From Candidatus Levybacteria bacterium RIFCSPHIGHO2_01_FULL_40_16 (GTDB lineage: Bacteria; Patescibacteriota; Microgenomatia; Levybacterales; UBA12049): DNA of 49,792 nt. This document shows, one piece after another, positions 1 to 7,868 of this stretch; position 1 is the stretch's first letter, and each line of letters starts with the position of its first letter. Position numbers and translations under genes: made by a program. The DNA is taken from assembly GCA_001783805.1 (NCBI GenBank), contig MFNS01000007.1, positions 153,975 through 203,766 on the forward strand, in the 5' to 3' direction. The notes under the pieces were generated by a model. The model was not told where the DNA came from. It ran no database searches and saw only the letters and a list, made by a program, of their open reading frames with translations.

Positions 1-210
1 AACCAAATTGAAGTGGATGCGAAAACAACCGGTGAAGAAAACGAAATTGCCTTTAATGCCAGATACCTCCTGGATTTTCTAGCCAATTCAATTAGTGAAA
101 CAATCTCCTTTGAAATGACTGGACCGCTCAATCCGGGAGTTTTTAGGGAGACAGATGACTCATCTTTTATGCATTTAATTATGCCAATTAGAGTGCAGGA
201 GGCGGCGTAG
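1..210 (+). CDS. dnaN: DNA polymerase III beta subunit (sliding clamp), C-terminal fragment
   Basis: The reading frame is open from base 1 and ends in TAG at 208-210, so only the last 69 residues are present and the 5' part lies outside the window. The fragment matches the third clamp domain: the stretch FNARYLLDFL, then an acidic TDDS turn, then the closing LIMPIRVQ, which is the usual clamp C-terminus (LIMPMRL in many bacteria). The clamp encircles DNA and tethers polymerase; its C-terminal tail forms part of the pocket bound by partner proteins. The last 23 bases overlap the convergent minus-strand membrane gene. In many bacteria dnaN follows dnaA, so the origin may lie just upstream, outside the window. 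The family call is firm; the position near an origin is only inference. Confidence 0.9.
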   Translation, partial: NQIEVDAKTTGEENEIAFNARYLLDFLANSISETISFEMTGPLNPGVFRETDDSSFMHLIMPIRVQEAA

Positions 211-514
211 GAGATGGGGTTATTGTCTGCGTTGGTGGGGCACCGAGCAGGAATATAACTGCGACGGTACCAATAAAAACAATGGCAACAGTAAGTACGA
301 CCAGCCCCGTGGGAGTAAAAAGAAAAGCTCCAAATCTAGCTGCTCCCTGCGCAGCCAATCTTCCGACTTGAGCTGCCGATTTTAATCCGGTTTTTCCGGA
401 AAGATTCCTAAGTCCCCTAAGGTTATTAAGAGCATTTATTCCCTGGCTAATTCCTCCTCCGGATTTTTTTTCTTGCTCTTGATTATTTTGTCTTTCTTCC
501 AGCGTTGGGTCCAT
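188..514 (-). CDS. Small single-span membrane protein at the end of the T4SS block
   Basis: A 108-aa protein with no family I recognise. Residues 1-20 are charged and Gln/Glu/Lys rich, then comes a Gly/Ala/Leu/Arg-rich stretch. One strong hydrophobic segment of about 22 residues lies near residues 70-92, and the protein ends in a Pro/Thr-rich tail (TITPSPTPPPAL). It starts 6 bases after the VirB4-like ATPase stop and has the same orientation, so it is probably the last gene of the secretion operon and may be a membrane partner or assembly factor. Its 3' end overlaps the dnaN stop region by 23 bases, convergently. The membrane topology is visible; the role is inferred from position alone. Confidence 0.6.
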   Translation of the reverse strand: MDPTLEERQNNQEQEKKSGGGISQGINALNNLRGLRNLSGKTGLKSAAQVGRLAAQGAARFGAFLFTPTGLVVLTVAIVFIGTVAVIFLLGAPPTQTITPSPTPPPAL

Positions 515-520
515 AAGATG

Positions 521-2425
521 TTAAAATATTTCCGGTTCGTGTTTGGGCGGAATAGGAAAATTGCTTGGTGACATTTCAACTGGGTTAGTTTGAGGTGTAG
601 GTAGGTCTTGCGGGATAGCAACCGGTTGTTGACTGGCGGCAGCATCTCTCTCTTGCATTTCTTTTATCTCCTGGGGATTGGATGTGGCAAGTTCTTTTTC
701 GTAGGGTGCGGCAACTATCTTAACCACAACATGACTTTGTCCCGCAAAAAACAATCCTTCTCCAACGCCTACAGACAACAATAATTCTTTTTCTCCCTGC
801 GACAAGTAAAAAATCTTGGAAACAGAATCTATTTCGGTTGGGCTTTGTTTTAACAGTATTTGGATTGACGAGTTAGATAAAACAGCTTTTCCGTAATCCG
901 TGGACAGAAAATCTCCAACGTCCTGAGTCGCGGTTGTTAAAGCCAAATAATATTTTCTGGCTCTTTTGGCTATGCCATAAACAAAAGACGCCGAGTCCTC
1001 ATATTTCATCAAGTACCAGGCTTCGTCCAAAATCAACAGGCGTTTTTTCAGACTTTTTCTTACTTTTGTCCAGACGAAATCCAAAACGATGTGCATGGCA
1101 ATAGGCCTTAATTCATCTTCAAGTGCCTTGACGGAAAATGCGGTAAAGGGATTGGTGATATCAAAATTTGATTGCTGGTTAAATAGTCCGCTCAAACTTC
1201 CCTTGATAAATTTTTCCAGCCGCAACGCCAATTCGCTGGCGTTGGAATCCTCCATGCCTAGAAGAACCTTGTAGAGATCTTCCATGAGTGGGGGCTGTCT
1301 GGTTTGAGTTACGGGATCTGTAGTTATTCCTTTTTGCCGGTAAGTTTCCACCAGCGCCCGGTCCAAAATCGCATCGGCCGTTGCGTCCAGTTCGCCCAGA
1401 ACAATTCTTAAAAGCCCATGCAAAGAAAGTATCTTCAATCCCAGCTCGTTTTCTCCCTCAGTGTACATTCCGGATAAATCAAAAGGATTAATTTTGATTG
1501 GGGAGGACGTGATGAAGGAGACATATTCTCCGCCTAGAGTTTTAGCAATTGCTTCGTATTCTCCCTCGGGGTCAATGATGATAACTTCCGTTCCAAACAT
1601 AAATTGGCGCATTGCCTCCAATTTAATTAGGAAAGATTTTCCCGAACCGGATTTTCCAAAAACAACTTCGTTGGCATTCTCCAAGGAAAATCGGTCAAAA
1701 ATGATTAATGACCCATTCTGCTGATTCAATCCGTACATAATTCCCTTGTCCTGGGTTAAGGTTGCGGAGGTAAAGGGAAAAGTTGACGCCAGGGAGGTGG
1801 TGTCCATATTCCGGGTGATAAAAAGATCATCTGTGCCAAGAGGGATAGTTGATTTAAACCCTTCTTCCATTTGCAGGGTTGACAATTTGGGAAGTATCAG
1901 AAGGGAAGAGAGCGTTGATTCAAGTCTTTTTGATGATTGCTCCAGCTCAGCGAGGGATTCCGAATACAAAGTGATATAAAGACTCATTTGAAAAAATCTT
2001 TCCATTCCCTTGGCGAGCTCTTCCGTTAAGCCTGCAGCATCATCCAGTGCCGCCTGAACTTTGGCATCAACCACTAATCCCTGATCGATTTGAGAGGAAA
2101 TAGTTGCCTCCATCTCGGCGGTTTTACGTCTTAAGTCTGACAAGACATCCGAGGATGAAGTTGGATAAATAAACATTGAGATATTTAAAGAATGATTGAA
2201 ATCAATCACCGGGGAAAGCCAGCCCGGGGAAACATAGCGCGGATAGCCGGCAATAAAAAAAGTTTTGTAGAATCTTTCTCCCACCCGGATATAATTAAAA
2301 TCAACCTCAGCCGAAGATGGGGCAAGCACATCTGGCAGGGAAACCATGCCATTCTGAATAATTTCCGTAGGAGAGGTTAACCCCTCGGCTTGCTTGATTT
2401 CCCCTGTCTTTTTATTTGCAAACAT
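521..2425 (-). CDS. virB4: VirB4/TraC-family T4SS ATPase
   Basis: A 634-aa ATPase that powers type IV secretion or pilus assembly at the inner membrane. The Walker A motif GKSGSGKS is at residues 257-264 and Walker B LLILDEAW at 463-470; the segment TTATQDVGDFL near 500 matches the following conserved VirB4 motif. The region before the P-loop (residues 40-230) looks like the middle VirB4/TraC domain. The start ATG lies one base after the stop of the upstream 211-aa gene, which looks like a detached N-terminal VirB4 portion, so the two products probably act together. The C-terminal 50 residues are Pro/Gln rich and probably disordered. VirB4 family membership is firm; the transported substrate is unknown because no coupling protein or relaxase is present here. 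Confidence 0.93.
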   Translation of the reverse strand: MFANKKTGEIKQAEGLTSPTEIIQNGMVSLPDVLAPSSAEVDFNYIRVGERFYKTFFIAGYPRYVSPGWLSPVIDFNHSLNISMFIYPTSSSDVLSDLRRKTAEMEATISSQIDQGLVVDAKVQAALDDAAGLTEELAKGMERFFQMSLYITLYSESLAELEQSSKRLESTLSSLLILPKLSTLQMEEGFKSTIPLGTDDLFITRNMDTTSLASTFPFTSATLTQDKGIMYGLNQQNGSLIIFDRFSLENANEVVFGKSGSGKSFLIKLEAMRQFMFGTEVIIIDPEGEYEAIAKTLGGEYVSFITSSPIKINPFDLSGMYTEGENELGLKILSLHGLLRIVLGELDATADAILDRALVETYRQKGITTDPVTQTRQPPLMEDLYKVLLGMEDSNASELALRLEKFIKGSLSGLFNQQSNFDITNPFTAFSVKALEDELRPIAMHIVLDFVWTKVRKSLKKRLLILDEAWYLMKYEDSASFVYGIAKRARKYYLALTTATQDVGDFLSTDYGKAVLSNSSIQILLKQSPTEIDSVSKIFYLSQGEKELLLSVGVGEGLFFAGQSHVVVKIVAAPYEKELATSNPQEIKEMQERDAAASQQPVAIPQDLPTPQTNPVEMSPSNFPIPPKHEPEIF

Positions 2426-2426
2426 A

Positions 2427-3062
2427 TTAAGTAATTTGTGCTTTTACAATCGGATATTTAATGTTTTGAGCAATTTTGTCAATTTGTTCAATGTCTCCGT
2501 TGTAGATTTCATGAAATAATTTCACCAACTCTTCTTTGGTTAGGGTTTTTGCTGCTAGATTCATGCGGCGGAGCATTGCATGCAGGCTCTCGGCTTTTGT
2601 AGCTAGCTTTGCTTTGGCAGACAGAAAGAAATTATCCCCTCTCCCAAGGATGCCGCTTTCCAGTCCCGTATAATGAATTGAGATGTAAAATTTTTTGTCC
2701 AAAACGGCATTTACCTTTACCAGCTCCGCAACAAAATCTTTATATAATTTGATTTGGCTTTTTAAGAGCTGATTTTGGCTTTTTTCCACCTCTTCTTCCA
2801 AAAGCCTTAAGTAAGAAGAAATATTTATTTTCTTGCTGCGAATAAATACCTGAATAGGAAAAGATAAAGAATTTAAAAGCGCTGAATAGGAGAGGACTTT
2901 GACATTTTGCTCCTCTTGGGATAAAAGCGCAAAGTTAGTTGCTTGAACTTCAATTACTAAACAGGCATTTCCGGAGGCAAGTAAAACAACATTATCGATA
3001 ATATCCAAAATCTCAATAAATTTTTGAGTTGTAGCTTTTGTTTTTTGAGCAGATTTATTCAT
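2427..3062 (-). CDS. VirB4 N-terminal-domain-like protein encoded as a separate gene
   Basis: A 211-aa soluble protein placed between the PrgI-like gene (6 bases upstream) and the VirB4 ATPase (1 base downstream). It begins with a Lys/Thr-rich stretch, then residues 16-90 show a mixed beta-alpha pattern (FIEILDIIDNVVLLASGNA, then SLSFPIQVFIRSKKI) that resembles the N-terminal domain of TraC/VirB4 proteins. A long amphipathic helix with many Glu/Lys/Gln lies near residues 88-120. In proteobacterial VirB4 this region is part of the same chain as the ATPase. Here a stop codon and a new ATG separate them. It has no Walker motifs. The assignment rests on gene order and fold pattern, so it is moderate; a separate T4SS accessory protein is the alternative. 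Confidence 0.6.
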   Translation of the reverse strand: MNKSAQKTKATTQKFIEILDIIDNVVLLASGNACLVIEVQATNFALLSQEEQNVKVLSYSALLNSLSFPIQVFIRSKKINISSYLRLLEEEVEKSQNQLLKSQIKLYKDFVAELVKVNAVLDKKFYISIHYTGLESGILGRGDNFFLSAKAKLATKAESLHAMLRRMNLAAKTLTKEELVKLFHEIYNGDIEQIDKIAQNIKYPIVKAQIT

Positions 3063-3068
3063 AAGAAC

Positions 3069-4127
3069 CTAATTTGTATTAAACAATGATCTTCTCAGCT
3101 CTTCCCGTGTGTCAACAGAGATCGCCTCGATAGGCAAGATAATTTGACCGGCAACATTAATCATCAGTTTCTCAAATCTATTTTGCGCTTTTGGATCTTC
3201 AAACTCGATACCGTATACTCCGTTTATGAGCGGAGTAGCCGAGGCAAATCTGCCAAGTTCATTTGTCTTAAACGCTCTAACTGGATTTCCCTGACTATCT
3301 TTTATTTCAATTAGAATATTAGATAAAGCATTGCCACGGGCATCTTTGGTGATTCCGGTAATTAGATTTGGAAACTCAGGAACATTTGGCGTACCGATAG
3401 ATTTATTGAACCCTTTTAAGGGCATTATATTTTCTGCTTGTCCCGCAAGGGGTGGATGAGGCGGGATAGTCGGCTTTACCGGCAACATGGATGCAAGCGG
3501 AGGGGTAGCTTGTGCATTTACATTAGGCAACGAGACAACTAGCTTTTGTTCGCTTGGGGGTTTTGGCAAATCACTCTGCCTAATTGGATTTAATTGGGGA
3601 CTAGTCTGCAAAACAGTCAGGCTTGGGGCGGGCTGGGAAGCATGGCTTGTTGCCAGACCGGATACAGACATTAAAAAATTGTTTTCGATTTCATCAGCTT
3701 TATTTCTTGGCTTGGCATTCAGAGTCACCAGATAAGCTTTGAGCTGATCTTTTGGGAATGGGCTAAGGTCATTTTTATATTGGCCGATGTTCTTAATGGT
3801 TGTTGCTACAGGCGTTTTGTTGGGAAAATAAATTTGGCCTCCGGTTTTTTCATAAACAAATTGAGTTGGCCTAAATAAGGCCTTAATGTAATTTCCAATC
3901 ATAACATCCATTGGGCGCCCGCTCACAGGAAAATATGCAAGCCCTATGCCCAAACTAGCGGAAAATGCGCAAAGCGGAAATTTTATAAGAATGTTAATGG
4001 GTAGCTGGAACAAGATCCAGGCGAAAACAACACCTGTTGCCAGGTAGGCAAATTGCTTTACCGTCATATTGCCGATTAGCTTAAATTGAAAGCCGGTAAC
4101 ATCTTGAGGAATCGGATGATTATCCAT
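3069..4127 (-). CDS. prgI: PrgI-family T4SS membrane protein with a C-terminal carboxypeptidase-regulatory-like domain
   Basis: From ATG 4127 the protein has 352 aa. It opens with HPIPQDVTGFQFKLIGNMT, the typical PrgI opening, followed by two hydrophobic segments (near residues 24-40 and 45-65) and the SGRPMDVMIGNYIKALF stretch. PrgI proteins are inner-membrane T4SS parts comparable to VirB3. Residues 150-250 are a Pro/Ser/Gln-rich linker. The last 90 residues (ITGITKDARGNALSNILIEI, then ELGRFASATPLINGVYGIEF) look like a beta-sandwich of the carboxypeptidase regulatory type, an unusual addition to PrgI. The start is chosen because a promoter (TTGCAT, 17 bases, TATGCT) ends 7 bases before this ATG and because family members begin here. 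A TTG at 4172 is the only upstream alternative in frame and is unlikely. Confidence 0.85.
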   Translation of the reverse strand: MDNHPIPQDVTGFQFKLIGNMTVKQFAYLATGVVFAWILFQLPINILIKFPLCAFSASLGIGLAYFPVSGRPMDVMIGNYIKALFRPTQFVYEKTGGQIYFPNKTPVATTIKNIGQYKNDLSPFPKDQLKAYLVTLNAKPRNKADEIENNFLMSVSGLATSHASQPAPSLTVLQTSPQLNPIRQSDLPKPPSEQKLVVSLPNVNAQATPPLASMLPVKPTIPPHPPLAGQAENIMPLKGFNKSIGTPNVPEFPNLITGITKDARGNALSNILIEIKDSQGNPVRAFKTNELGRFASATPLINGVYGIEFEDPKAQNRFEKLMINVAGQIILPIEAISVDTREELRRSLFNTN

Positions 4128-4134
4128 CAAATTT

Positions 4135-4163
4135 AGCATATAGCGTGAAAAATCACAATGCAA
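4135..4163 (-). promoter_or_regulatory. Promoter of the prgI-virB4 operon, near-leaderless
   Basis: On the minus strand, -35 TTGCAT (4158-4163), a 17-base spacer and -10 TATGCT (4135-4140) stand 7 bases before ATG 4127. The geometry fits a sigma-70-type promoter whose transcript would start at or next to the start codon. Confidence 0.55.
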
Positions 4164-4229
4164 GATTATCAAAATAGGTCAAAAAAATAGAGTTTTAGCC
4201 TCCGGTGTGAAAAATGGTATTATATGTGT

Positions 4230-4904
4230 ATGGCTTATTTTGTTCTTCTGCTTCTGGAAATAGTTATTTTGTTTTTTCTCTCAAGGTCAATGAGTAAAAC
4301 TCTTTCTAAATTCATGTCAATAAATCTAATCTCGTTTCTTCTTTTGCCCGGGATGATTATTCATGAACTAGCCCACCTTTTCATAGCAGTAATTTTATTT
4401 GTTCCCGTAGGAGATATGGAATTTGCCCCAAAGAAAAATGGTAATGGAGTCAAACTCGGAAGTGTTGAAATTGCCAAAACAGACCCGATCCGTAGAAGCA
4501 TCATCGGATTTGCGCCTATTTTTGCGGGATTAGTACTGGTTGTCAGCGCTGTCTATCTTTTTAGCGCGAATATTCTATTTTGGCAAAAACAAAATCTTTA
4601 TCTTTTTACAGCTGTGATTTTAATTCTCATTTACTTACTGTTTGCAATCAGTAATACTATGTTTGCAAGTAAACGCGACATGGAGGGAACAGTGGAAATT
4701 CTGATAACCCTTATTACAATTTTTATTGGCGCCTACATTCTTGGTTTTCGCTTTCCAATGGCATATTTAGATAAAATATTTACCAAAGAATTGCTTGGGG
4801 TAATTCAAAAATCATCCATATTTTTACTCGCGCCGATTACAATAGATGTTTTTATCTTGGGGGCAGTAAAATTATTTACTAACAGCCGAAGCCAAAGGTC
4901 TTAA
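4230..4904 (+). CDS. Integral membrane protein with an HELAH (HExxH) motif, possible membrane metalloprotease
   Basis: About 224 aa with roughly six hydrophobic segments. A HELAH motif sits inside the second hydrophobic region (LLPGMIIHELAHLFIAVILF). An HExxH motif within a membrane helix is typical of site-2-type (M50-like) metalloproteases, although the usual second motif (NPDG-like) is not evident, so catalytic activity is uncertain. It is the only plus-strand gene within the T4SS block, and its last 26 bases overlap the end of the minus-strand pilin gene. A -10 (TATTAT, 4218-4223) ends exactly 6 bases before ATG 4230, so I chose that start; ATG 4224 lies directly after the -10 and would add two residues. 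The topology is clear, the function is a guess. Confidence 0.6.
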   Translation: MAYFVLLLLEIVILFFLSRSMSKTLSKFMSINLISFLLLPGMIIHELAHLFIAVILFVPVGDMEFAPKKNGNGVKLGSVEIAKTDPIRRSIIGFAPIFAGLVLVVSAVYLFSANILFWQKQNLYLFTAVILILIYLLFAISNTMFASKRDMEGTVEILITLITIFIGAYILGFRFPMAYLDKIFTKELLGVIQKSSIFLLAPITIDVFILGAVKLFTNSRSQRS

Positions 4905-5208
4905 TACATGGCACATTCGTAACCGTAGAGATAAGATTGATTAGCAAGAAAGAAAAGATGACAATTGCCAGGCCAATTATTCCGAAAACAAAACTATTTC
5001 TTGCTCCCTCAATCCTTTTGGGATCTCCTCTGGCGTTCATAAATCTAAAACCCCCAATGATAAACATTATCAAAGCTGTCAGTCCTGCGAATACCAGAAG
5101 CGCGCTAAGAAGATTTGCGAAAACAGCAGGAATGCAATCAAGGGTAGCAACCTCACTCTCGCCACCCTGTACGCAACTATTAACAAGGTCATCCCACTCT
5201 TTAAACAT
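4879..5208 (-). CDS. T4SS pilin-like protein (VirB2/TrbC-type)
   Basis: A 109-aa protein with two hydrophobic segments (LLSALLVFAGLTALIMFIIGG and VFGIIGLAIVIFSFLLINLI) separated by a short positively charged turn containing RFMNARGDPKRIEGARNS. This hairpin with a conserved G-D-P-K/A turn is the signature of the T4SS pilin-like family common in CPR genomes. It carries cysteines near both ends (positions 12, 25 and the C-terminal pair) that could form disulfides outside the membrane. It lacks an obvious cleaved signal peptide. Its promoter ends 6 bases before the ATG, so it is probably transcribed on its own. Its 3' end overlaps the convergent HELAH gene. Confidence in the pilin-like fold is good; whether it forms a pilus is unknown. 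Confidence 0.8.
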   Translation of the reverse strand: MFKEWDDLVNSCVQGGESEVATLDCIPAVFANLLSALLVFAGLTALIMFIIGGFRFMNARGDPKRIEGARNSFVFGIIGLAIVIFSFLLINLISTVTNVPCIKTFGFGC

Positions 5209-5214
5209 AATTAG

Positions 5215-5243
5215 AGAGTAGCAAAGAAAGAATTAAAAAACAA
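5215..5243 (-). promoter_or_regulatory. Leaderless promoter of the 109-aa pilin gene
   Basis: Minus strand: TTGTTT (5238-5243), 17-base spacer, TACTCT (5215-5220), then 6 bases to ATG 5208. Confidence 0.45.
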
Positions 5244-5272
5244 GATGAGGAAAACCTATAATCCAGCGTTAA

Positions 5273-5725
5273 TTACTGGCCAATTACCGGAATTTTAAGG
5301 TCTGTTGCCTTTATTCCAAAAGCTGCAAGGACTACAGATAAGATAAAGACTGCCAGAATAACTACAATCAGTCCGATAATCGCAGCCAGGATGTGATTTC
5401 TAGCCGCTTCAACTTCTGTTTTATCGCCTCTGGAGGTGATCCATTTAATTCCGCCGTAAAGCAAATACAAAAGCGCAATAACAACCGCCAGGATTATGAA
5501 AAACACAACCACACCCTGGATTGTTTTGGCAATATTCCCGCCGCCAAGCTTACAAAGGATTCCGGCGATTCCCGTGGCTTGAACTACGCCACTAGTATCC
5601 ACAGCGCATGGATCTATAGTAATTGGAGTTGGGGTTTGGGCAAAAGCAAGAAGGGGTAAAGATAAATAGGTAAATACGCTGGAAATAGAAATAAATCCAG
5701 CACCTAAAACATTCCTTTTGTGCAT
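5273..5725 (-). CDS. T4SS pilin-like protein with signal peptide
   Basis: From ATG 5725 the product has 150 aa. It starts with a signal peptide (positively charged MHKR, hydrophobic core, cleavage likely after LLAFA). The mature part has two transmembrane segments flanking GGIKWITSRGDKTEVEAARN, the same charged turn as in the neighbouring pilin-like proteins. Family members are small inner-membrane proteins thought to be T4SS pilus subunits. An in-frame extension up to 5824 is possible, but a strong promoter with its transcription start near 5771 lies within that extension, so the shorter start is preferred; a GTG at 5770 is the other option. Its transcript would run towards the 109-aa pilin gene 64 bases downstream. 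Confidence 0.8.
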   Translation of the reverse strand: MHKRNVLGAGFISISSVFTYLSLPLLAFAQTPTPITIDPCAVDTSGVVQATGIAGILCKLGGGNIAKTIQGVVVFFIILAVVIALLYLLYGGIKWITSRGDKTEVEAARNHILAAIIGLIVVILAVFILSVVLAAFGIKATDLKIPVIGQ

Positions 5726-5777
5726 AGGCGTGATCAATTTAAGAAGGTGCTGGATAAATAATTTCTTCACTAAATTT

Positions 5778-5806
5778 ATCTTAAGCAGGAATTTAAGAAA
5801 TGTCAA
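5778..5806 (-). promoter_or_regulatory. Strong promoter of the 150-aa pilin gene
   Basis: Minus strand: consensus TTGACA (5801-5806), 17-base spacer, TAAGAT (5778-5783). It gives a leader of about 46 bases to ATG 5725. Confidence 0.7.
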
Positions 5807-5807
5807 G

Positions 5808-5830
5808 CCCCACTTGCGTCGCAAGTGGGG
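5808..5830. repeat. Perfect 10-bp inverted repeat beside the pilin promoter
   Basis: CCCCACTTGC and GCAAGTGGGG are separated by 3 bases (GTC). The hairpin lies 1 base upstream of the -35 box of the pilin promoter and downstream of nadE. It could end nadE transcription, but there is no following T run in either direction; it may instead be a repeat or an upstream operator. Confidence 0.6.
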
Positions 5831-5905
5831 CGCCGACCCCGCCCAAGCGCTCTTCGAGCCGTATTCGAATAGAATTGAAAAGGCGAGAAGTAAGCTGGTG
5901 TGGGG

Positions 5906-6673
5906 TCAAGGGGTATGTGGTAGGTGATGCTTGAAAGAATTTTTGTTCGCCCAAGCAATTATTTTCTGGGCATTTGAAAAATCTTTATAAACTATTTCGC
6001 CAATAATTTTTTTCTGATCGAAATATAAATGTAAGACATTATCCGCTTCTTCATAGGAGAAACCCAATTCTTTTTCGGCGGTGTGTCCGTTCCATAAGCC
6101 CGGCGATGGCTTTTGCTTAAGAACATTTTTTGGAACGCCCAGATATTCTGCCAGTTGATAAACTTGAGTTTTATATAGATGCCTGATCGGTTCTATGTCC
6201 GATGCTTCATCGCCAAATCTTGTAAAGTAACCTAAAAGAAATTCGGATTTATCTTCTGTTCCCAAGACCAGTGCATTATTTTTCTTTGCAAGATCGTACA
6301 GCATCGTCATGCGAATTCTTGCCATTACATTTCCAAGTCTGATCCTATCTCCGTCCGGTATATTTAATATTTTCTTGAGTTCATCAACAGCGTTCTGGAT
6401 GGAAATGTTAAGGATATTTTTTTCTGGAATATTTAATTTTTGCAAAAGAGGCTTAAGGGAATTGATTTGAGATTCAAAATAATATAAATGCGCGACAAAA
6501 ATATCTTCTTGAGGAATGGATTTTTCAAGGAGAGTTAGACTAACCGCGGAATCTATTCCTCCGGAGAGTCCAATTACCACATTTTTAAACTTTTGTTTTT
6601 TTAAAACGCCTTTAATAAAAGCAGTAATCCTTACCGTTTCGGTAGATGGATTTATCTTAAGCGTATTTCTCAT
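5906..6673 (-). CDS. nadE: NAD+ synthase (ammonia-dependent type)
   Basis: A 255-aa enzyme that adenylates and amidates nicotinate adenine dinucleotide to NAD+, the last step of NAD synthesis. The ATP pyrophosphatase signature SGGIDS is at residues 37-42; a GTEDKSEFLLGYFTRFGDEA stretch and the later QKPSPGLWNG match substrate-binding regions of NadE. The length matches the single-domain form without a glutaminase domain, so ammonia should be the nitrogen source. It follows nadD in the same direction with a 57-base gap made of AT-rich TTTGAAAT-type repeats. The pair provides the two final steps from nicotinate mononucleotide; no earlier pathway genes occur in this window, which suggests salvage. 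The start ATG 6673 is the first in frame and fits the family. Confidence 0.93.
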   Translation of the reverse strand: MRNTLKINPSTETVRITAFIKGVLKKQKFKNVVIGLSGGIDSAVSLTLLEKSIPQEDIFVAHLYYFESQINSLKPLLQKLNIPEKNILNISIQNAVDELKKILNIPDGDRIRLGNVMARIRMTMLYDLAKKNNALVLGTEDKSEFLLGYFTRFGDEASDIEPIRHLYKTQVYQLAEYLGVPKNVLKQKPSPGLWNGHTAEKELGFSYEEADNVLHLYFDQKKIIGEIVYKDFSNAQKIIAWANKNSFKHHLPHTP

Positions 6674-6730
6674 AATTTCAAATTTTCAAACATTTTGATT
6701 TCATTTCAAATTTTAAATTTCAAATTAAAT
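6674..6730. repeat. AT-rich tandem repeat between nadD and nadE
   Basis: Several copies of the unit TTTCAAATTT and its variants, similar in type to those inside pgk and gap. No promoter is clear in it. Confidence 0.55.
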
Positions 6731-7354
6731 TTATGAGTATAGCTTATTCTCTATTATATAATCTTTTACTCTTTTTGGTACCATGTTTGAAATAGATTTA
6801 TCCAGCACCGAATCGGTGCTGGATTTATTCCTCTTAATTCTCTCACGCGTAAGTTTTGAGGAAACATAAATTGGCGGGAATTTTTTTTGGTCAATTGAGA
6901 TAATGTTCTTTGGAAATAAAACTTGCTTGCTAATTTCTTGAAGTTTTATCTCTGCTTTCTTAAAACCGGTTCTGGGAACAATAATCAGTTTGAAATTATT
7001 AATAATTTTTTTCCACTCTTTCCATTTTGTAAAACTGTCAACCTGATCGGTTCCGATAATCCAGGAAAATTTGTCCTGCGGATGCTTTTTAGCTAATTCT
7101 CTAAGAGTGTCAATAGTGTAGCTAATTGTTTTTTTCCTTATTTCAAGATCAGAAACCTTAGTTGGGCCCTTTTCCAAATATTTGGTCATCTCTAGCCTTT
7201 TGTTGGGATCTGATAAATTTTTATTGAAAGGGTGTTGATAGCAGGGCATCAGCCAGACTGAATTAAAGTGAAATAATCTTATTAATTTATTAGCGATAGC
7301 CACATGTCCCTTGTGAGGAGGATCAAAACTTCCGCCCAGAATTGCAATATTCAT
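6731..7354 (-). CDS. nadD: Nicotinate-nucleotide adenylyltransferase
   Basis: From ATG 7354 the protein is 207 aa. It transfers AMP from ATP to nicotinate mononucleotide. The nucleotidyltransferase signature GSFDPPHKGH is at residues 8-17, with the two histidines of the HxGH region, and WIIGTDQVDSF near residue 100 matches the conserved IIGxD loop. SSKLTRERI near the C-terminus corresponds to the SSTxIR motif, with a Lys-Leu change. I prefer ATG 7354 because the family begins directly with MNIAILGGSFDP; a 14-residue extension to 7396 is possible. It lies upstream of nadE and is probably cotranscribed with it. Confidence 0.93.
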   Translation of the reverse strand: MNIAILGGSFDPPHKGHVAIANKLIRLFHFNSVWLMPCYQHPFNKNLSDPNKRLEMTKYLEKGPTKVSDLEIRKKTISYTIDTLRELAKKHPQDKFSWIIGTDQVDSFTKWKEWKKIINNFKLIIVPRTGFKKAEIKLQEISKQVLFPKNIISIDQKKFPPIYVSSKLTRERIKRNKSSTDSVLDKSISNMVPKRVKDYIIENKLYS

Positions 7355-7440
7355 GCCACTTCGCTTGACCCCTTTTCCTGCATTTGTTTTTATCATATTA
7401 ATTCACCAGCTTACTTGTTCCTCGTTCTTAAGCTTCGGGG

Positions 7441-7480
7441 CATGACCCTTCCGTAGTTTTAACGAAGGATGGTCATGTTT
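7441..7480. terminator. Imperfect hairpin between the pilin operon and nadD
   Basis: CATGACC and GGTCATG arms, continued by CTTCCGT and ACGAAGGAT with a bulge, enclose a loop of about 9 bases. TTTTA follows on the plus strand. It sits just past the end of the 117-aa pilin gene, so it may terminate that transcript, but on the minus strand no T run follows. Confidence 0.4.
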
Positions 7481-7508
7481 TACGGCTTTATTCTAGGTCT
7501 TTTGCGGA

Positions 7509-7862
7509 TTATTTACAAGATGAAAGCGGTTTAAAAACAATACAAAGAAGATCGGTTCCTAGGAAAGCGCTGACTGCGCTGACCATTAAAAAGGATAAGA
7601 AAATCAAAACTAATCCCAAAATTGCATAAGTTACTCTTTGCCGACCCCGGTTAAGTTTGTCTTTTTTCCCTTCGGATTGAATGATGTCAATTCCGCCCTG
7701 GATGATGAAATAAAGAGCGGTTAAAATCGCGATTATCAAAGCAAGGTTAAGAAAAGCCTGTATGATCTTCGAACCTGTTTCCAGCCCGCCGGTTGGCACG
7801 CCCCCGGGTGGGTTTAAGTCGACCTGTCCGTACCCCGGAACATTAATAGATAGATATTTCAT
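7509..7862 (-). CDS. T4SS pilin-like protein
   Basis: A 117-aa protein with two hydrophobic helices (AFLNLALIIAILTALYFIIQ and YAILGLVLIFLSFLMVSAVS) flanking the charged turn GGIDIIQSEGKKDKLNRGRQ. This is the same hairpin as in the other pilin-like genes of the window. Two cysteines occur in the C-terminal 12 residues (LLCIVF, SSCK). It lacks a signal peptide and starts 6 bases after the stop of the 380-aa pilin-domain protein, so the two are cotranscribed. It may be a minor pilin or a membrane partner of the T4SS; no further function can be read. Confidence 0.75.
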   Translation of the reverse strand: MKYLSINVPGYGQVDLNPPGGVPTGGLETGSKIIQAFLNLALIIAILTALYFIIQGGIDIIQSEGKKDKLNRGRQRVTYAILGLVLIFLSFLMVSAVSAFLGTDLLCIVFKPLSSCK

Positions 7863-7868
7863 AAATGA

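Noticed and set aside
1-210. Replication origin near dnaN
   Set aside because: The upstream side is outside the window and no DnaA boxes were seen here.
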